Source of the DNA: Rhodanobacter sp.
Lineage (GTDB): Bacteria; Pseudomonadota; Gammaproteobacteria; Xanthomonadales; Rhodanobacteraceae
Assembly: GCA_004322005.1 (NCBI GenBank)
Contig: SCRF01000106.1
Coordinates: forward strand, 1 to 64,000
Direction: 5' to 3'
DNA: 64,000 nucleotides
A program made the position numbers and the translations under genes. Shown here piece after piece: positions 16,488 to 24,250 of this stretch (positions are counted from its first letter, which is position 1; each line of letters opens with the position of its first letter). The notes beneath the pieces were generated by a model that saw only the letters and a list, made by a program, of their open reading frames with translations, was not told the DNA's origin and searched no databases.

Positions 16488-17963
16488 TCACAACCCCTTC
16501 GCCGCCTGCGCCACCGCACGGAACAGCGCGCGACCCTTGCTCATGGTTTCCTCCCATTCGGTCGCGGGGTCGGAATCGTAGACGATGCCGGCACCGGCCT
16601 GCACGTGCAGCCGGCCGTTCTGGATCACCGCGGTGCGGATGGCGATCGCGGTATCCGCATCGCCCCACCAGCCGATCCAGCCGATCGCGCCGGCATAGAT
16701 GTTGCGCTTGCACGGTTCCAGTTCCTGGATGATCTCCAGCGCGCGGATCTTCGGCGCGCCGCTGAGCGTACCGGCGGGAAAGGTGGCCTTGAGCACGTCC
16801 ATGTAGCTGAGGCCCGGCTTGGCGGTGCCCTGCACCTGCGAGACGATGTGCATCACGTGCGAGTAGCGCTCGATCGCGAACGATTCACTGACCTCGACGC
16901 TGCCGGTCTCGCTGATCCGGCCAATGTCGTTGCGGCCCAGGTCGATCAGCATCACGTGCTCGGCGCGTTCCTTCGGGTCGGCCAGCAGTTCCGCCTCCAG
17001 CGCCTTGTCCTCTTGCTCGGTGGCGCCGCGCCTGCGCGTGCCGGCCAGCGGGCGCACCACCACCTTGCCGTCCTTCAGGCGTGCCAGGATCTCCGGCGAG
17101 GAGCCCACGATCTGGGTGTCGCCCAGATCGAAGAAGTACATGTACGGCGAGGGATTGAGCGCGCGCAGCGCCCGGTACACGTCGACCGGCCGCGCATGGA
17201 AGCCCACGCTGAGCCGCTGCGACGGCACCACCTGGAAGATGTCGCCCGCGCGGATATGTTCCTTGGCGCGCTCGACCATCGCCTCGAACTCCTCGCGGGT
17301 GAACGACGAGGTGAAATCGCCTTCGTCCAGCGCCACCGACTGGGCCAGCTGCGGATACGACGCACCGGCCTGGCGCAGCCGGTAGACCAGCGCCTCCAGC
17401 CGGCGCTGCGCCACGGCATAGGCCTGCGGCTGCGCGGGGTCGGCATGCACGATCAGGTACAAGCGGCCCTTGAGATTGTCGAACACCGCCACTTCCTCGG
17501 CCAGCATCAGCAGCACGTCGGGCGTGCCCAGTTCGTCGGCGCGATCCCACTGCGCCAGCCGCGGCTCGATGTAGCCGATCGTCTCGAAGCCGAAGTAGCC
17601 GACCAGGCCGCCGCTGAACGCGGGCAGCTGCGGCAGCCGCGGCACGTCGTACTGCCGTCGCAGCAGCTCGATCTCCGCCAGCGGATCGTCCAGGTGGCGG
17701 CGCTCGGTGACCTCGCCCGAATCCTCGACTTCCAGCTCGTGCCCGCGCAGCCGGTACACTCGCTTCGCCGGCAGGCCGATGATCGAATAGCGGCCCCAGG
17801 TGGCGCCGCCCTCGACCGACTCGAGCAGGAAGGTGTACGGGCCGTCGGCCAGTTTCAGGTACACCGACAGCGGCGTGTCGAGGTCGGAGAACACCTCGCG
17901 CATCAGCGGAATGCGCGTATGGCCCTGGGCAGCCAGCGCGTCGAATTCGTCTTGGGAAATCAC
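16488..17963 (-). CDS. trpE: Anthranilate synthase component I
   Basis: Chorismate-using large subunit of anthranilate synthase. 491 residues with the N-terminal LLESVEGGATWGRYSIIG block (the Trp feedback region lies here), then the chorismate-binding domain with IVGSSPEILARLKDGKVVVRPLAGTRRRG, DLGRNDIGRISE, VMHIVSQVQGTAKPGLS and FPAGTLSGAPKIRALEII. GTG start at 17963 with an AAGGGATGG box. I looked for a Trp-rich leader peptide and attenuator upstream and saw none. Confidence 0.97.
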   Translation of the reverse strand: MISQDEFDALAAQGHTRIPLMREVFSDLDTPLSVYLKLADGPYTFLLESVEGGATWGRYSIIGLPAKRVYRLRGHELEVEDSGEVTERRHLDDPLAEIELLRRQYDVPRLPQLPAFSGGLVGYFGFETIGYIEPRLAQWDRADELGTPDVLLMLAEEVAVFDNLKGRLYLIVHADPAQPQAYAVAQRRLEALVYRLRQAGASYPQLAQSVALDEGDFTSSFTREEFEAMVERAKEHIRAGDIFQVVPSQRLSVGFHARPVDVYRALRALNPSPYMYFFDLGDTQIVGSSPEILARLKDGKVVVRPLAGTRRRGATEQEDKALEAELLADPKERAEHVMLIDLGRNDIGRISETGSVEVSESFAIERYSHVMHIVSQVQGTAKPGLSYMDVLKATFPAGTLSGAPKIRALEIIQELEPCKRNIYAGAIGWIGWWGDADTAIAIRTAVIQNGRLHVQAGAGIVYDSDPATEWEETMSKGRALFRAVAQAAKGL

Positions 17964-18364
17964 CGTAAGCCATCCCTTTGTCCGGACCGCAAACGATAGC
18001 AGTCATCTCGCGTACCGTGGCGCACATGGCACGATCGGCTCACCTCGACCGGCCACGGCAAGCAGGTTACCGATCGGAGCACCCAGCGGCCGGAGATCTC
18101 GTCTGCCGGTGGGAACCAGGCGAATTTGCAGGACTCGCGGCTGCATTCACATACCACATCACTCTCGTTGCCCCGGATTTGCCGGGACGACAGACGCCAG
18201 CGCGTCAGGGCACTACCATGGCGCCTGCGTCACGGTACTGCGCCGATACACCGCCGCCGTTCGAGTCAACCACCCTCCGCGTACCAGCGCGAGGCGGTTT
18301 TCGCGGCGACAGGCAGCAAATGACGTCAAGGTGCGCGGGCCTGATCGATCAGCCGAGGTAGACC
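17964..18364. other. Gene-free divergent spacer between trpE and the methyltransferase
   Basis: About 400 bases with no coding frame I can support. On the minus strand GCTATCGT near 17994-18001 could be the trpE -10 region. A CCCCGGATTTGCCGGGACGAC segment near 18170-18190 looks like a decayed interspersed palindrome. A GAGGT box at 18354-18358 serves the rightward gene. No leader peptide, riboswitch fold or terminator is evident. Confidence 0.5.
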
Positions 18365-19255
18365 ATGGAACTGAAAGCCCACCTCAAGCGCCTGGCAAAG
18401 AAGATACCCGGCACATTCAAGCTCGCGGGTGCGCTTCAATACGCAAAATTTTCCAGGCAATTGCGAAAGGCCGAGGCCGATTATCGGAAAAGAGGTGACC
18501 GCCTTGTGCCGCCACCCATGCTCAGGTACCGGGTGCATCGGGCCCTGGACGAAGCAAGCTACACCCAAAACGGGATCTATCTTTCCGGTCTGATGGCCGG
18601 CCACATCAAGGCGCTCTTCCCGCAAACCACGGGCTTGAAGGTGCTGGACTTTGCCTGTGGTCCCGGCCGCGTGATCGTCGGGCTCAAAGAAAAGCTCCCC
18701 GGCATCCGGTTGTACGGCTCGGATATCGACCTGGAAGCGATCTCGTGGGCATCGCAACACCTCGCCCACATCGCCAGCTTCTCAAGCAACGAACTGCTCC
18801 CGCCGGCTATCTTTGCCGCGGATGAATTCGACGTCATCTACAGCATTTCCCTTTTTACACACCTGGACGAGGAACTGCAGCATCGGTGGCTGCAGGAAAT
18901 GATGCGTATGCTCAAGCCGGGCGGCGTGCTGATCGCCACCACACATGGTGCGCTGTGTACCCCCGCTTGCACTCCGGAAGAGCTGAGGCAGTTGGACAGG
19001 GAGGGAATCGTGTTCCGGGTGGGCCATCGGGGCAGACTCAAGCTCGATGGCCTGCCCGAGTTCTACCAGACCACCTTCCACACAAGAGACTACGTGCTCA
19101 GGCACTGGTCGGGATTCGGCATCATCGAAAGCTATCTCGAGGGTGGTGTGAACAACCACCAGGACCTGGTCATCTTGCGCAAGCCCGAAGCACCGTCGCA
19201 CCCTGCGGAAACGCTCACAGGCGCTGCCGCGGCATGCCACGCAGCTGCAGGCTGA
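18365..19255 (+). CDS. Class I SAM-dependent methyltransferase
   Basis: 296 residues. A basic N-terminal region of about 80 residues precedes a Rossmann methyltransferase core: motif I VLDFACGPGRVIVGL (about 98-112), acidic residue in LYGSDIDLEAI (about 118-128), and motif IV region DEFDVIYSISLFTHL (about 158-172) followed by LKPGGVLIATTHG. The pattern fits Methyltransf_25/11 enzymes acting on small molecules or glycans; the substrate is unknown. Codon use and base composition are a little less GC-rich than neighbours. Its last 41 bases overlap the convergent histidine-kinase gene. No operon partner. Confidence 0.82.
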   Translation: MELKAHLKRLAKKIPGTFKLAGALQYAKFSRQLRKAEADYRKRGDRLVPPPMLRYRVHRALDEASYTQNGIYLSGLMAGHIKALFPQTTGLKVLDFACGPGRVIVGLKEKLPGIRLYGSDIDLEAISWASQHLAHIASFSSNELLPPAIFAADEFDVIYSISLFTHLDEELQHRWLQEMMRMLKPGGVLIATTHGALCTPACTPEELRQLDREGIVFRVGHRGRLKLDGLPEFYQTTFHTRDYVLRHWSGFGIIESYLEGGVNNHQDLVILRKPEAPSHPAETLTGAAAACHAAAG

Positions 19256-21266
19256 ACGCCACGCCGCTGCCATCGTCGAGGTTGTGCGCCAGGGCCGTGC
19301 CGCCGTGGCGCTCGGCCACCAGGCGCACCACGTACAGGCCCAGGCCCAGATGCGGCGCATCGCCGGGGGTGGCCTTGTCGCGCAGGCTGACCAGCGAATC
19401 GAACAGCCGGCCCTGCATCGCCTCGGGCAGCGGTGGGCCCTGGTTGGCCAGCTCGATCTCGGCACCGTCGGCAGTGGCGCGCACGCTCAGCCGCAGCCAG
19501 CCCTGCGCCGGGGTGAACGACAGTGCGTTGTCCAGCAGCTTGTCCAGCGCCTGCGCGATCAGCTCGGGCACGCAGTGCATGCGCAGCGGGGCGGCGGGCA
19601 GCTCGCAGTCGAGCCGGCGCGTACCGATCAAGGCGCGGTAGGCATCGGCGCAGCCGCGCACCACGTCGCGCAGATCGACATCTTCGGGTTCGGCCGCGCC
19701 GATCGAACGCTCCATCCGGCTGGCCTCGCTCATCGCCCGCACCAGCGTGCCCAGTCGCGCCACGCCATCGCGGGCACGCGCCAGATAGGGCTGCGCTTCG
19801 GGCACCAGCGCCTCCGGCCCATGCAAGGCCGGCTCTTGTAGAGCATGTTCGAGATTGTCCAGCGAGGACTTGACGATCGCCAGCGGCGTGTTGAGCTCGT
19901 GCGAGAGTTTGGAGGCCAGCGTGCGCAGGTAATCGGTATAGCCGTCGACCACCACGAACAGCCGCTCGAAGCTGCGCGCCAGGTCGCCGATCTCGTCCGG
20001 CGCGTCGGTCATCGGAAACCGGCCCTGCACGAACAAGCCGCCCAGACGGCCATCGTTGAGCTGCGCCCGCTCAGCCGCATTGCGCAGGCGGCCGAGCCGC
20101 AGGCTGAGCCGGGTGGCAAACGCCAGCAGGATGCCACCGGCCACCAGCAGCACGCCGAAGCTGGTCAGCAACAACCCGAACAGCGCGCGGTTGGCCAGCA
20201 GCGGCACGCTGCGACTGGCCTGCTCCAGCAGCAGCACGCCATCGACCCTGCCCGCCGTTTCGATCGGCACCGCCGCGGCCAGCACCACGCTGCCGCGCTC
20301 CTCCCCGTTGCGCCACACGCTGACCGGCTGGCCGGCACGCGCCTGAAGGATTTCCGGCGTATCCAGCCGCGGCACATCCTGCGACCAGAGGTTGGCATCT
20401 TCCAGCCGGGTCGCCAGCAGCGAGCGATAGATCAGCGAGGCAAACCAGCCCGGCTGGCCGTCGGCGCCGGGGGCGGTGTCCAGGCGACCGCTGCGCGCCA
20501 GCAGCCAACCCTGCGATGCCAGCACGCGTGCCTGCACATGGTCGGGCGCGAGCCTGGCCAGTTCGCCGGAAAGCGTGTCCGAATAACTCAGCAATGGCCG
20601 CACATCGACCGCCAGCGGATCGCCGCCGGCCGTCGCGACGTACGCGCCCACGCCGAGCGTGCGCGGCGGCGGATTGTGCGGCAATCGCAGCTCGACCTGG
20701 TAACCGCTGCCATCCTCCTGCCATTGCGCGGTCAGCAGGTCGGGCAGGCCGGTGACCGGTGGATCGAGCGGCTTGGCGATCGACAGGCCGGGCGCGGCGC
20801 TGGCCAGCAGGTAACGCCGCTGCCCGTTCGCGTTGCCCAGTGCCAGGATCAGATGATCGGCCGCCAGTGCGTTGGCGTCCCCCGCATCGGCGCGCGTACG
20901 ACGCGTATCCGGTACCGTGGCATACAGGTAAAGCCCGCCGCTGTCCTGCGCCAGCAACAGCCTGCCGTGCTGCTGCGCCGGGGTCGCCAGCGACTGGCTC
21001 CACGGCGTCAGCGGCGCCCAGTCGTCGCCGTAGCCATCCACCGTGATCGGGTTCGGGGCCTGCTGCACGTACCAGCCGCCGGCATCGGCCGGCCGCACCG
21101 CGCCAGTCACCACCAGGCTGCGCGCCACCGCCTGCGCCGAGGCCAGCAACGCCTGCGCCTGGCCTTCGCGCAGCAGCGTTTCCATCTGCCGCACGTATTG
21201 CCAACCGGCGACTGGCAGCGCCAGCGTGCACAGGGCGACCAGCAGCAGTTTCTGGCGCAGGGTCAT
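19215..21266 (-). CDS. Sensor histidine kinase, PdsS-like (dedicated sortase system type)
   Basis: 683-residue inner-membrane kinase. A membrane segment at about 5-22 is followed by a large periplasmic region of about 330 residues with a CBM9-like sheet (PNPITVDGYGDDWAPL..), then a second membrane segment near 365-385 (LLLTSFGVLLVAGGILLAFA). After these come HAMP, an H-box LASKLSHELNTPLAIVKSS (His near 470), an N-box DKLLDNALSFTP and a G-box HLGLGLYVVRLVAERHGG. Architecture and length fit the model I recall as TIGR03785. No sortase or sortase substrate is encoded in the window. Third gene of a response regulator - exported protein - kinase operon. Confidence 0.8.
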   Translation of the reverse strand: MTLRQKLLLVALCTLALPVAGWQYVRQMETLLREGQAQALLASAQAVARSLVVTGAVRPADAGGWYVQQAPNPITVDGYGDDWAPLTPWSQSLATPAQQHGRLLLAQDSGGLYLYATVPDTRRTRADAGDANALAADHLILALGNANGQRRYLLASAAPGLSIAKPLDPPVTGLPDLLTAQWQEDGSGYQVELRLPHNPPPRTLGVGAYVATAGGDPLAVDVRPLLSYSDTLSGELARLAPDHVQARVLASQGWLLARSGRLDTAPGADGQPGWFASLIYRSLLATRLEDANLWSQDVPRLDTPEILQARAGQPVSVWRNGEERGSVVLAAAVPIETAGRVDGVLLLEQASRSVPLLANRALFGLLLTSFGVLLVAGGILLAFATRLSLRLGRLRNAAERAQLNDGRLGGLFVQGRFPMTDAPDEIGDLARSFERLFVVVDGYTDYLRTLASKLSHELNTPLAIVKSSLDNLEHALQEPALHGPEALVPEAQPYLARARDGVARLGTLVRAMSEASRMERSIGAAEPEDVDLRDVVRGCADAYRALIGTRRLDCELPAAPLRMHCVPELIAQALDKLLDNALSFTPAQGWLRLSVRATADGAEIELANQGPPLPEAMQGRLFDSLVSLRDKATPGDAPHLGLGLYVVRLVAERHGGTALAHNLDDGSGVAFSLQLRGMPRQRL

Positions 21267-21298
21267 CGGGCGGCGGCCGGCAGGCTCACGGCGGCCAC

Positions 21299-21886
21299 CT
21301 ACTTGCCGCGTGCGGACGGCGCGGCTGTCGGTGACGCCACGTAGTGCATGTAGCGCGAGGCCGCCACCACCCGCATGAAGTCATCCAGCAGCGCACGCTG
21401 CGCGGGGTCGCCATCGTCGAAGCTGATCGACCAGCTCAGGCGGATGCCGCTGGCCCGGCCCGGATCGCAGAACACCACCACGTCGTCGACGCGGTCGGTA
21501 CCCTGGTAGCGCGTGGCCGCACATCGCATGGCCGGGTCGCGCACCACGATGGCGGTCACCTTCGCGGCCGGATCGGCCTGTCGGTATTGCTTGCGGTCGG
21601 CCCGCACTTCCGCCGCCAGCGTGGGCAGCTTGCGCGGCCACACGTTGAGCACCATCACCCGCTGCGGCTTGCCGGTCCACTCACCCTGATACAGCACGGC
21701 GTTGACGCCGATCGCCTCGGCGTAGGTGCAGCAGTCCACGGTCCATCCCTTGGGCGCACCGGTGACGATCGCCCAGCCGGGGATGTGGCCATCGGGCTTG
21801 CCATGGATGATCGCCGTGTTGCCCAAGCCATCGCCTGCCTGCACCGAAAAGCTGGCCAGCGCCAGCAGCACCAGCGCGATCCGCAT
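21299..21886 (-). CDS. Exported hypothetical protein between response regulator and kinase
   Basis: 195 residues with a clean signal peptide (MRIALVLLALASFSVQA-GDG). The mature part contains GWTVDCCTYAEAIGVN and paired cysteines at CAATRY and VVFCDPG, compatible with a periplasmic disulfide protein. I do not recognise a family. It starts 11 bases after the response-regulator stop and ends 32 bases before the kinase start, so it is part of the operon and could be a periplasmic input module for the sensor; that is inference from position. Confidence 0.75.
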   Translation of the reverse strand: MRIALVLLALASFSVQAGDGLGNTAIIHGKPDGHIPGWAIVTGAPKGWTVDCCTYAEAIGVNAVLYQGEWTGKPQRVMVLNVWPRKLPTLAAEVRADRKQYRQADPAAKVTAIVVRDPAMRCAATRYQGTDRVDDVVVFCDPGRASGIRLSWSISFDDGDPAQRALLDDFMRVVAASRYMHYVASPTAAPSARGK

Positions 21887-21897
21887 GATACGACGCC

Positions 21898-22587
21898 TCA
21901 CGGCTTCCACCGGTAGCCCACGCCGTGCACGGTCTCGATCGCGTCGAACTCCGGCGCCACCGCGATGAACTTCTTGCGGATGCGCTTGATGTGCGAGGTG
22001 ATGGTGGCGTCGTCGACCACCAGCTCCGCCTCGCTCATCAACTGGTCGCGGCTTTTCACGTGGCCGGGAAAGCGGATCAGCGTGTGCACCATCCAGAATT
22101 CGGTGACGGTGAGCGGCACTTCCGCGTCGTTCCAGCTGATCCGCATGCGCTCGGATTCGAGCTTGAGCGGGCCATGCTCGATCACCGTTTCGCTGGATGT
22201 CGGCGCGGTCAGCGAGGCGATGCGGCGGAACAGCGCGGCGATCCGCGCGGCCAGCTGGTGCAGACTGGTGTCCTTGCTGAGGTAGTCGTCGGCGCCCAGC
22301 CGCAGACCGGAAATCACGTCGAAATCCGAATCGCGCGCGGTAAGGAAAATGATCGGCAGCGTGGGCGATTTCGCGCGCAGCTCGCGGCACAGGTCGAAAC
22401 CGCCTTCCGGCTCGTCGCCGAGACCGATGTCGATGATCACCAGTTCCGGCAGGCGCATCGCGAACGCGGCGGACGCCTGCTGCCGCGAGCCGTAGCCGCG
22501 CGCGTCATAACCAAAGCGGTTCAGCGCCTCGACGTAGTTGGCGCGGATCAGCGGTTCGTCTTCGACAATCGCAATGCTGCGGCCCAT
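21898..22587 (-). CDS. Response regulator, PdsR-like (OmpR family)
   Basis: 229 residues. Receiver domain with acidic pocket EDEP, phospho-acceptor Asp in LVIIDIGLG (about residue 53), Thr in IIFLTARDSD and Lys in DDYLSKD. A C-terminal winged helix follows (LTVTEFWMVHTLIRFPGHVKSRDQLM..DATITSHIKRIRKKF..IETVHGVGYRWKP). Length and linker match the regulator I recall as TIGR03787 of the proteobacterial dedicated sortase system. First gene of the three-gene operon, transcribed away from a 39-aa membrane peptide gene. Confidence 0.86.
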   Translation of the reverse strand: MGRSIAIVEDEPLIRANYVEALNRFGYDARGYGSRQQASAAFAMRLPELVIIDIGLGDEPEGGFDLCRELRAKSPTLPIIFLTARDSDFDVISGLRLGADDYLSKDTSLHQLAARIAALFRRIASLTAPTSSETVIEHGPLKLESERMRISWNDAEVPLTVTEFWMVHTLIRFPGHVKSRDQLMSEAELVVDDATITSHIKRIRKKFIAVAPEFDAIETVHGVGYRWKP

Positions 22588-22763
22588 GGCGTGCCTGCTC
22601 CCTTCTATGATGTCCGCAGCGTGCTATGCGAACCGCCGGCGCGCAAGCCATGCCGGACGACTGCCCGCGTTTTGCCACAAGCCAGCGGCAAGTCGGCCCG
22701 ATGCTGCCTGCGCCAGCGCCGCGGCGGGAGGTTTGATGCAAGCACGCCGCCTGGAGCACGACC

Positions 22764-22883
22764 ATGCCGAAAGTCGAACCCGCCGCACATGATCCGAACG
22801 CCGAATTGCGCAGCTTCGAGCCCTTGCGGGTCACCCTGGCGCTGGGCGCCCTGCTGCTCGGCCTGATTCTGGGCCTGCATTGA
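22764..22883 (+). CDS. 39-aa single-pass membrane peptide
   Basis: Small open frame with a TGGAGC box 8 bases upstream. The product has an acidic soluble N-terminus (MPKVEPAAHDPNAELRSFEP) and a hydrophobic C-terminal helix (LRVTLALGALLLGLILGLH), predicted N-in/C-out or tail-anchored. Divergent from the PdsR-like gene, with an intrinsic terminator about 200 bases downstream (23103). No family recognised. The strong amphipathic split and good ribosome-binding site argue for a real gene, though length alone makes this uncertain. Confidence 0.6.
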   Translation: MPKVEPAAHDPNAELRSFEPLRVTLALGALLLGLILGLH

Positions 22884-23077
22884 GGCGAACGCCATGCACA
22901 CACCCTGTCCGAACCATTCCCATGCCGTGGAAGGCAGGCGTCCACCCGGTGCGCAGGGACGCGCGCCGGGTGCGGGGCAAGTCGATCCCGACCCGGATTG
23001 GCAGCCATTGTAATCCGTCCACGCAACCCGGCCCGCCGCCTTCCCGATCCACATCCGTCCACGATGGTGGTTCCTTG

Positions 23078-23103
23078 TCCCCTCCTCGCGGGGGGATTTT
23101 TTT
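23078..23103 (+). terminator. Intrinsic terminator
   Basis: TCCCC-TCCTCGCG-GGGGA followed by seven T residues. It ends the transcript of the 39-aa peptide gene; the 195 bases between them contain no other gene I can support. Confidence 0.75.
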
Positions 23104-23107
23104 GGCT

Positions 23108-23179
23108 GTAGGAGCGCACCCTGTGCGCGATGGCTTTGCCACATCACGCTAAAGCATCGCGCACAGGGTGCGCTTCTAC
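23108..23179. repeat. Paired GTAGGAGCGC palindromic repeat
   Basis: Two inverted arms with GCGATGG/AGCATCGC inner ends. Sits immediately after the terminator at 23103. Confidence 0.9.
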
Positions 23180-23232
23180 AGTTGTGATGTTTTTTTTCGG
23201 GGATTCGCGATGGCCGGCGGTTTCCCGCCGCC

Positions 23233-23261
23233 GGGAACCAAACCGGCCCGGCCCGGTCTAT
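23233..23261 (+). promoter_or_regulatory. Possible ECF/sigmaE-type promoter of the candidate RNA
   Basis: GGAACC (23234-23239), a 16-base spacer, then GTCTAT (23256-23261). This resembles the GGAAC-N16-GTCTA pattern of RpoE-like promoters, and transcription would begin 6 to 7 bases downstream, exactly at the first stem of the RNA at 23267. Confidence 0.45.
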
Positions 23262-23266
23262 GCTTG

Positions 23267-23419
23267 TGATTGGCTCGTTCCATTGCCGTGGAACCCGCCG
23301 GCACGGCCGCCGACCCTCCCTAGCGACGGTCGTGCCGGCGATGCCAATCAAATGGTGTTCTCTCACGTCATACGACTGACGTTTATCCCGGCGCAGCCAC
23401 TCAGTGCGCCGGGATTTTT
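23267..23419 (+). ncRNA. Candidate structured small RNA (about 150 nt)
   Basis: The outer stem TGATTGGC (23267-23274) pairs perfectly with GCCAATCA (23343-23350). Inside it are hairpins GTTCCA-loop-TGGAAC (23277-23294) and GCCGGCACG..CGTGCCGGC (23297-23339), giving a three-way junction. Then come a 6-bp hairpin ACGTCA-TACGAC-TGACGT (23365-23382) and an intrinsic terminator. No open frame fits and no downstream gene lies on this strand, so it is a free-standing RNA rather than a leader. I do not recognise an Rfam family. Confidence 0.55.
23386..23419 (+). terminator. Intrinsic terminator of the candidate small RNA
   Basis: TCCCGGCGCA-GCCACTCAG-TGCGCCGGGA (10-bp perfect stem) followed by TTTTT. 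Only the plus strand has the T tract. It lies 28 bases before the rpe stop, convergent with rpe. Confidence 0.85.
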
Positions 23420-23446
23420 GTGGGCGCATGCCGGCGATGCCGGGCC

Positions 23447-24115
23447 TCAGCCGATCGCCCGGCGCATCGCCTCGATCTCGACGCGGTAATCGCTGGCGTG
23501 GAAGATCGCCGAACCGGCGACGAAGGTGTCGGCGCCGGCGGCGGCAATCGCGCCGATGTTGTCCGCGGTGACGCCACCGTCGACCTCCAGCCGGATCGCC
23601 CGGCCGCTGTCGTCGATCAGCCGACGCACCCGGCGCAATTTTTCCAGCGCGCCGGGGATGAACTTCTGCCCGCCGAACCCGGGGTTGACCGACATGATCA
23701 GGATCAGGTCGAGCTTGTCCAGCACATAGTCCAGATAATCCAGCGGCGTGGCCGGGTTGAACACCAGCCCGGCCTGGCAGCCCGACTCGCGGATCAGTCC
23801 GAGCGTGCGGTCGATGTGCTCGCTGGCTTCCGGATGAAAGCTGATCAGGCTGGCGCCGGCCCGGGCGAAATCCGGCACGATGCGATCGACCGGCTTGACC
23901 ATCAGGTGCACGTCGATCGGCGCCACGATGCCGTAGTCGCGCAGCGACTTCAACACCATCGGGCCGATCGTGAGATTCGGCACGTAATGGTTGTCCATCA
24001 CGTCGAAATGCACCCAGTCGGCGCCGGCGGCCAGCGCGGCGGCCGTGTCATCGCCCAGCCGTGCGAAATCGGCGGCGAGGATGGACGGGGCGAGGATGGA
24101 GGCTTGCTTGGTCAT
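23447..24115 (-). CDS. rpe: Ribulose-phosphate 3-epimerase
   Basis: Metal-dependent TIM-barrel enzyme interconverting ribulose-5-P and xylulose-5-P in the pentose phosphate pathway. 222 residues beginning [15 protein letters not shown]. Metal and catalytic residues lie in [19 protein letters not shown] (Asp and His), HLMVKPVD and VDGGVT. The start at 24115 is the family start; the open frame extends upstream through a palindromic repeat. Complements rpiA at 4.6 kb. Confidence 0.97.
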   Translation of the reverse strand: MTKQASILAPSILAADFARLGDDTAAALAAGADWVHFDVMDNHYVPNLTIGPMVLKSLRDYGIVAPIDVHLMVKPVDRIVPDFARAGASLISFHPEASEHIDRTLGLIRESGCQAGLVFNPATPLDYLDYVLDKLDLILIMSVNPGFGGQKFIPGALEKLRRVRRLIDDSGRAIRLEVDGGVTADNIGAIAAAGADTFVAGSAIFHASDYRVEIEAMRRAIG

Positions 24116-24146
24116 GGTGGCTGCCGGCTGTGCGGATGGTGTCTGG

Positions 24147-24220
24147 GTAGGAGCGCACCCTGTGCGCGAATGCTTTCCGTTACCTGGCGAAGAGCATTCG
24201 CGCACAGGGTGCGCTCCTAC
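24147..24220. repeat. Paired GTAGGAGCGC palindromic repeat
   Basis: Inverted arms on either side of a CTTTCCGTTACCTGG spacer, between the djlA-like stop and the rpe start. Confidence 0.92.
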
Positions 24221-24250
24221 ACGTGTGGAGTCGCGGGACGAAGTCTACGA

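Noticed and set aside
17964-18364. trp leader peptide and attenuator
   Set aside because: No short frame with Trp codons, no alternative hairpins and no T tract upstream of trpE.
22880-23152. 90-codon frame after the 39-aa peptide gene
   Set aside because: No ribosome-binding site, runs through a terminator and a repeat, low-complexity product.
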